This document shows, piece after piece, positions 5,586 through 7,119 of a stretch of DNA of 7,119 nucleotides (position 1 is the stretch's first letter; each line of letters starts with the position of its first letter). A program made the translations under genes and the position numbers. The notes beneath the pieces were generated by a model. It was not told where the DNA came from, searched no databases, and worked only from the letters and a program-made list of their open reading frames with translations. The DNA comes from an uncultured Xanthobacteraceae bacterium (GTDB lineage Bacteria; Pseudomonadota; Alphaproteobacteria; Rhizobiales; Xanthobacteraceae), in NCBI GenBank assembly GCA_955652195.1, contig CATPBC010000184.1, positions 1-7,119 on the forward strand, written 5' to 3'.

Positions 5586-6194
5586 CTATTCCCGGACGGG
5601 ACCTTTCTCGGTGAGCCGGTCGACCTTCCGCTTCATCTCGTCGAGTTGACGCTTGAGGTCGTCGATATCGCCGGACTTGCCCAAACCTTTTTCGGCTTCC
5701 GAAGCCGCCTCGCCGCCTGCGCTCTCCCGCCGCGCAAAAGGCGCGAACATGGCGAAGGCGCGCTCGAACATTTCCATGTTCCGCCGGACCTGATCTTCCA
5801 GTGAAGTGAACGCCCCGACACCAAAGGCTTGCGCCATTTGCTGCCGGAATTTTTCCTGTTCGCGCGTCAGCGAGTCGATCGAAACTTCGAGATAGCGCGG
5901 CACCAGCATTTGCATGCTGTCGCCGTAGAACCGGATCAACTGGCGCAGGAATGCAATCGGCAGGAGGTTTTGGCCCTCCTTGTTTTCTTGTTCGAAGATG
6001 ATCTGGGTCAAAACGGAACGCGTTATCTCTTCGCCGGTCTTGGCGTCGTAGACGACGAAGTCCTCGCCAGTCTTGACCATCGCAGCAAGGTCTTCGAGCG
6101 TGACATAGGTGCTCGTGCCGGTGTTATAGAGCCGCCGGTTGGCGTATTTCTTGATCGTGACAGGCTCGGCGGTCTTGGTCGCTGTTTCGGACAT
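5586..6194 (-). CDS. phaR: Polyhydroxyalkanoate synthesis regulator/repressor PhaR
   Basis: A 202-residue PhaR (AniA) homologue of normal length. The N-terminal DNA-binding domain spans about residues 13-72 (IKKYANRRLYNTGTSTYVTL, then DLAAMVKTGEDFVVYDAKTG and ITRSVLTQIIFEQE). The PHB-accumulation domain follows at about 77-115 (LLPIAFLRQLIRFYGDSMQ, LVPRYLEVSIDSL). The C-terminal tail is variable, with a predicted coiled coil (about 176-196, DIDDLKRQLDEMKRKVDRL). In the family PhaR binds both DNA and nascent PHA, repressing phasin and other PHA-related genes until polymer forms; it acts in the cytoplasm and on granules. It is divergent from phaA, an arrangement known for aniA/phaR and phbAB in rhizobia. 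The ATG has only a weak A-rich Shine-Dalgarno region, but starts MSETATKTAEPVTIKKYANRR as expected. Confidence 0.95.
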   Translation of the reverse strand: MSETATKTAEPVTIKKYANRRLYNTGTSTYVTLEDLAAMVKTGEDFVVYDAKTGEEITRSVLTQIIFEQENKEGQNLLPIAFLRQLIRFYGDSMQMLVPRYLEVSIDSLTREQEKFRQQMAQAFGVGAFTSLEDQVRRNMEMFERAFAMFAPFARRESAGGEAASEAEKGLGKSGDIDDLKRQLDEMKRKVDRLTEKGPVRE

Positions 6195-6250
6195 GAATTT
6201 TTCAAGTTTTTCGGGAAGAGCCGTTAGTTTGGGCGAGTACGTAACTATGC

Positions 6251-6256
6251 TGTCAA
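6251..6256 (-). promoter_or_regulatory. Candidate -35 box for phaR
   Basis: On the minus strand this reads TTGACA, a perfect sigma70 -35 hexamer, 56 bases before the phaR ATG. No good -10 hexamer is present at 16-18 bases; the best nearby, CAAACT at 19 bases, matches at 3 of 6. It may be a repressible weak promoter or coincidence. Confidence 0.3.
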
Positions 6257-6368
6257 AATAGGCGGTTTCGCGCGGCGCTGCTACCCTTTTATCGGGTCAC
6301 GAGGCACCCCCGGGCCGGAAACGGCGAGGCATGCGAAGGATGCGGCAGAGCTGGCGCACCTTTGCGGC

Positions 6369-6397
6369 TTGTGGAGGTTAGGCGGCGTCCCTATGAC
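6369..6397 (+). promoter_or_regulatory. Candidate sigma70 promoter for phaA
   Basis: TTGTGG at 6369-6374 and TATGAC at 6392-6397 are separated by exactly 17 bases. Transcription would start near 6404, giving a leader of about 60 bases. An overlapping TATATC at 6399-6404 could serve as an alternative -10 box. Confidence 0.4.
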
Positions 6398-6463
6398 ATA
6401 TATCAAGAGCTTGCGGCCAATCCGCCTCCTTAATAGCCCCAAATACCCCGGAAGGAACATGCC

Positions 6464-7119
6464 ATGAAAGACGATGTCGTCATTGTCAGTGCGACGCGAA
6501 CGCCGGTCGGCGCATTCAATGGCGCATTCGCGTCGTTGCCGGCCCATGAACTCGGCAAGGTCGCCATCAAGGCGGCGCTGGACCGCGCCGGCGTCGAAGC
6601 GCCGCGGGTCTCGGAAGTCATCATGGGTCAGATTTTGACCGCGGGCCAAGGTCAGAACCCCGCGCGCCAAGCCTCTGTCGCGGCTGGCGTGCCGGTCGAG
6701 ACGCCGGCTTGGGGGGTCAATCAGCTTTGCGGCTCGGGCCTGCGCTCTGTCGCGCTTGGCTACCAGGCAATCGTCAACGGCGATTCCGACATCGTCGTCG
6801 CCGGCGGCCAGGAATCGATGAGCGTCGCCCCACACTGCGCCCACCTGCGCGGCGGCGTCAAAATGGGCGACTTCGAGATGATCGATACGATGATCAAGGA
6901 TGGCTTATGGGACGCCTTTAACGGCTATCACATGGGCAACACCGCCGAGAACGTCGCGCGGCAATGGCAGATTACCCGCCAGCAGCAGGATGCTTTCGCC
7001 GTCGCGTCGCAGAACAAAGCCGAAGCGGCGCAGAAGTCCGGCAGGTTCAAGGACGAGATCACGCCGGTGACCGTCAAGAGCCGCAAGGGCGACATCGTCG
7101 TCGACGCCGACGAATATCC
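6464..7119 (+). CDS. phaA: Acetyl-CoA acetyltransferase (beta-ketothiolase), 5' part only
   Basis: The first 218 residues of a thiolase that is normally about 390 residues long; it runs off the right edge. It condenses two acetyl-CoA to acetoacetyl-CoA, the first step of PHB synthesis, and works in reverse in degradation. The N-terminus VVIVSATRTPVGAFNG, NQLCGSGLRS with nucleophilic Cys89, GGQESMS at 114-120 and NGYHMGNTAENVA with His156 all match the biosynthetic thiolase pattern, with Cys89 and His156 at the same numbers as in the Zoogloea enzyme. The start ATG has GGAAGGA at 6450-6456 with a 7-base spacer; the ATG at 6459 is out of frame. It is divergent from phaR, which supports a role in PHB synthesis over fatty-acid breakdown. 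A phaB reductase gene would be expected to follow beyond the edge. Confidence 0.95.
   Translation, partial: MKDDVVIVSATRTPVGAFNGAFASLPAHELGKVAIKAALDRAGVEAPRVSEVIMGQILTAGQGQNPARQASVAAGVPVETPAWGVNQLCGSGLRSVALGYQAIVNGDSDIVVAGGQESMSVAPHCAHLRGGVKMGDFEMIDTMIKDGLWDAFNGYHMGNTAENVARQWQITRQQQDAFAVASQNKAEAAQKSGRFKDEITPVTVKSRKGDIVVDADEY

Larger units (their letters stand above)
6195..6463. other. phaR-phaA divergent intergenic region
   Basis: This 269-bp stretch holds promoters for both divergent genes. I see no CTGC-N3-GCAG site here, no RNA gene and no long inverted repeat. A short ACCC/GGGT pairing near 6282-6296 and the CCCCCGGG stretch near 6307 are not convincing structures. An open frame crossing it leftward from within phaA has no family resemblance. 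Confidence 0.75.

Noticed and set aside
5106..5804. A 232-codon plus-strand frame spanning the four-helix protein gene and the end of phaR
   Set aside because: It overlaps two better-supported genes in other frames, and the product is Arg/His-rich with no recognisable domain.
6352..6367. A sigma54-like TGGC...TTTGCGG sequence upstream of phaA
   Set aside because: The spacing between the GG and GC elements is one base short of the -24/-12 consensus, and sigma54 promoters do not tolerate that well.
6281..6844. A 187-codon minus-strand frame across the phaA start and its promoter region
   Set aside because: It is antisense to the clear thiolase reading frame and shows no protein family pattern.

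Overview
The window looks like chromosomal DNA of an alphaproteobacterium, most likely in the order Rhizobiales (Hyphomicrobiales). The composition is GC-rich. The best-recognised proteins have alphaproteobacterial form: a cysteine-free L32, a PhaR/AniA-type regulator divergent from a thiolase gene, a MaeB-type chimeric malic enzyme, and a short MtgA. No phage, plasmid, CRISPR or complete insertion sequence is visible, and the codon character seems uniform.

Left block (1-3322, all minus strand). Read in transcription order it runs: malic enzyme with a phosphotransacetylase-like tail (maeB), a PuuE-like member of the polysaccharide-deacetylase fold, then the first 50 residues of a molybdenum-hydroxylase FAD subunit (CoxM/XdhB type) running off the left edge. 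The gaps are only 32 and 26 bp, so the three could be one transcript. The last two genes suggest oxidation and ring opening of an N-heterocycle (a purine or similar), but the substrate is not shown.

Centre (3323-5037). A 322-bp divergent region carries a 13-bp tandem repeat just upstream of maeB. Reading rightward come a small two-helix membrane protein, mtgA (monofunctional peptidoglycan glycosyltransferase) and rpmF (ribosomal protein L32). An 81-bp palindromic element sits between mtgA and rpmF.

Right block (5038-7119). A 126-bp spacer with two hairpins sharing the same stem core precedes a four-helix membrane protein. That gene converges, with an 11-bp gap, on phaR (polyhydroxyalkanoate regulator). 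phaR is divergent from phaA (acetyl-CoA acetyltransferase), which runs off the right edge. phaA makes acetoacetyl-CoA from acetyl-CoA for PHB, and PhaR regulates that programme. MaeB, controlled by acetyl-CoA in its family, lies in the same area of central carbon metabolism.

I do not see a convincing undescribed system. The most useful leads are the small non-coding structures (13-bp repeats, 81-bp palindrome, twin hairpins), a CTGC-N3-GCAG site resembling a PhaR operator, and the metal-ligand-deficient deacetylase-fold enzyme beside a molybdenum hydroxylase.
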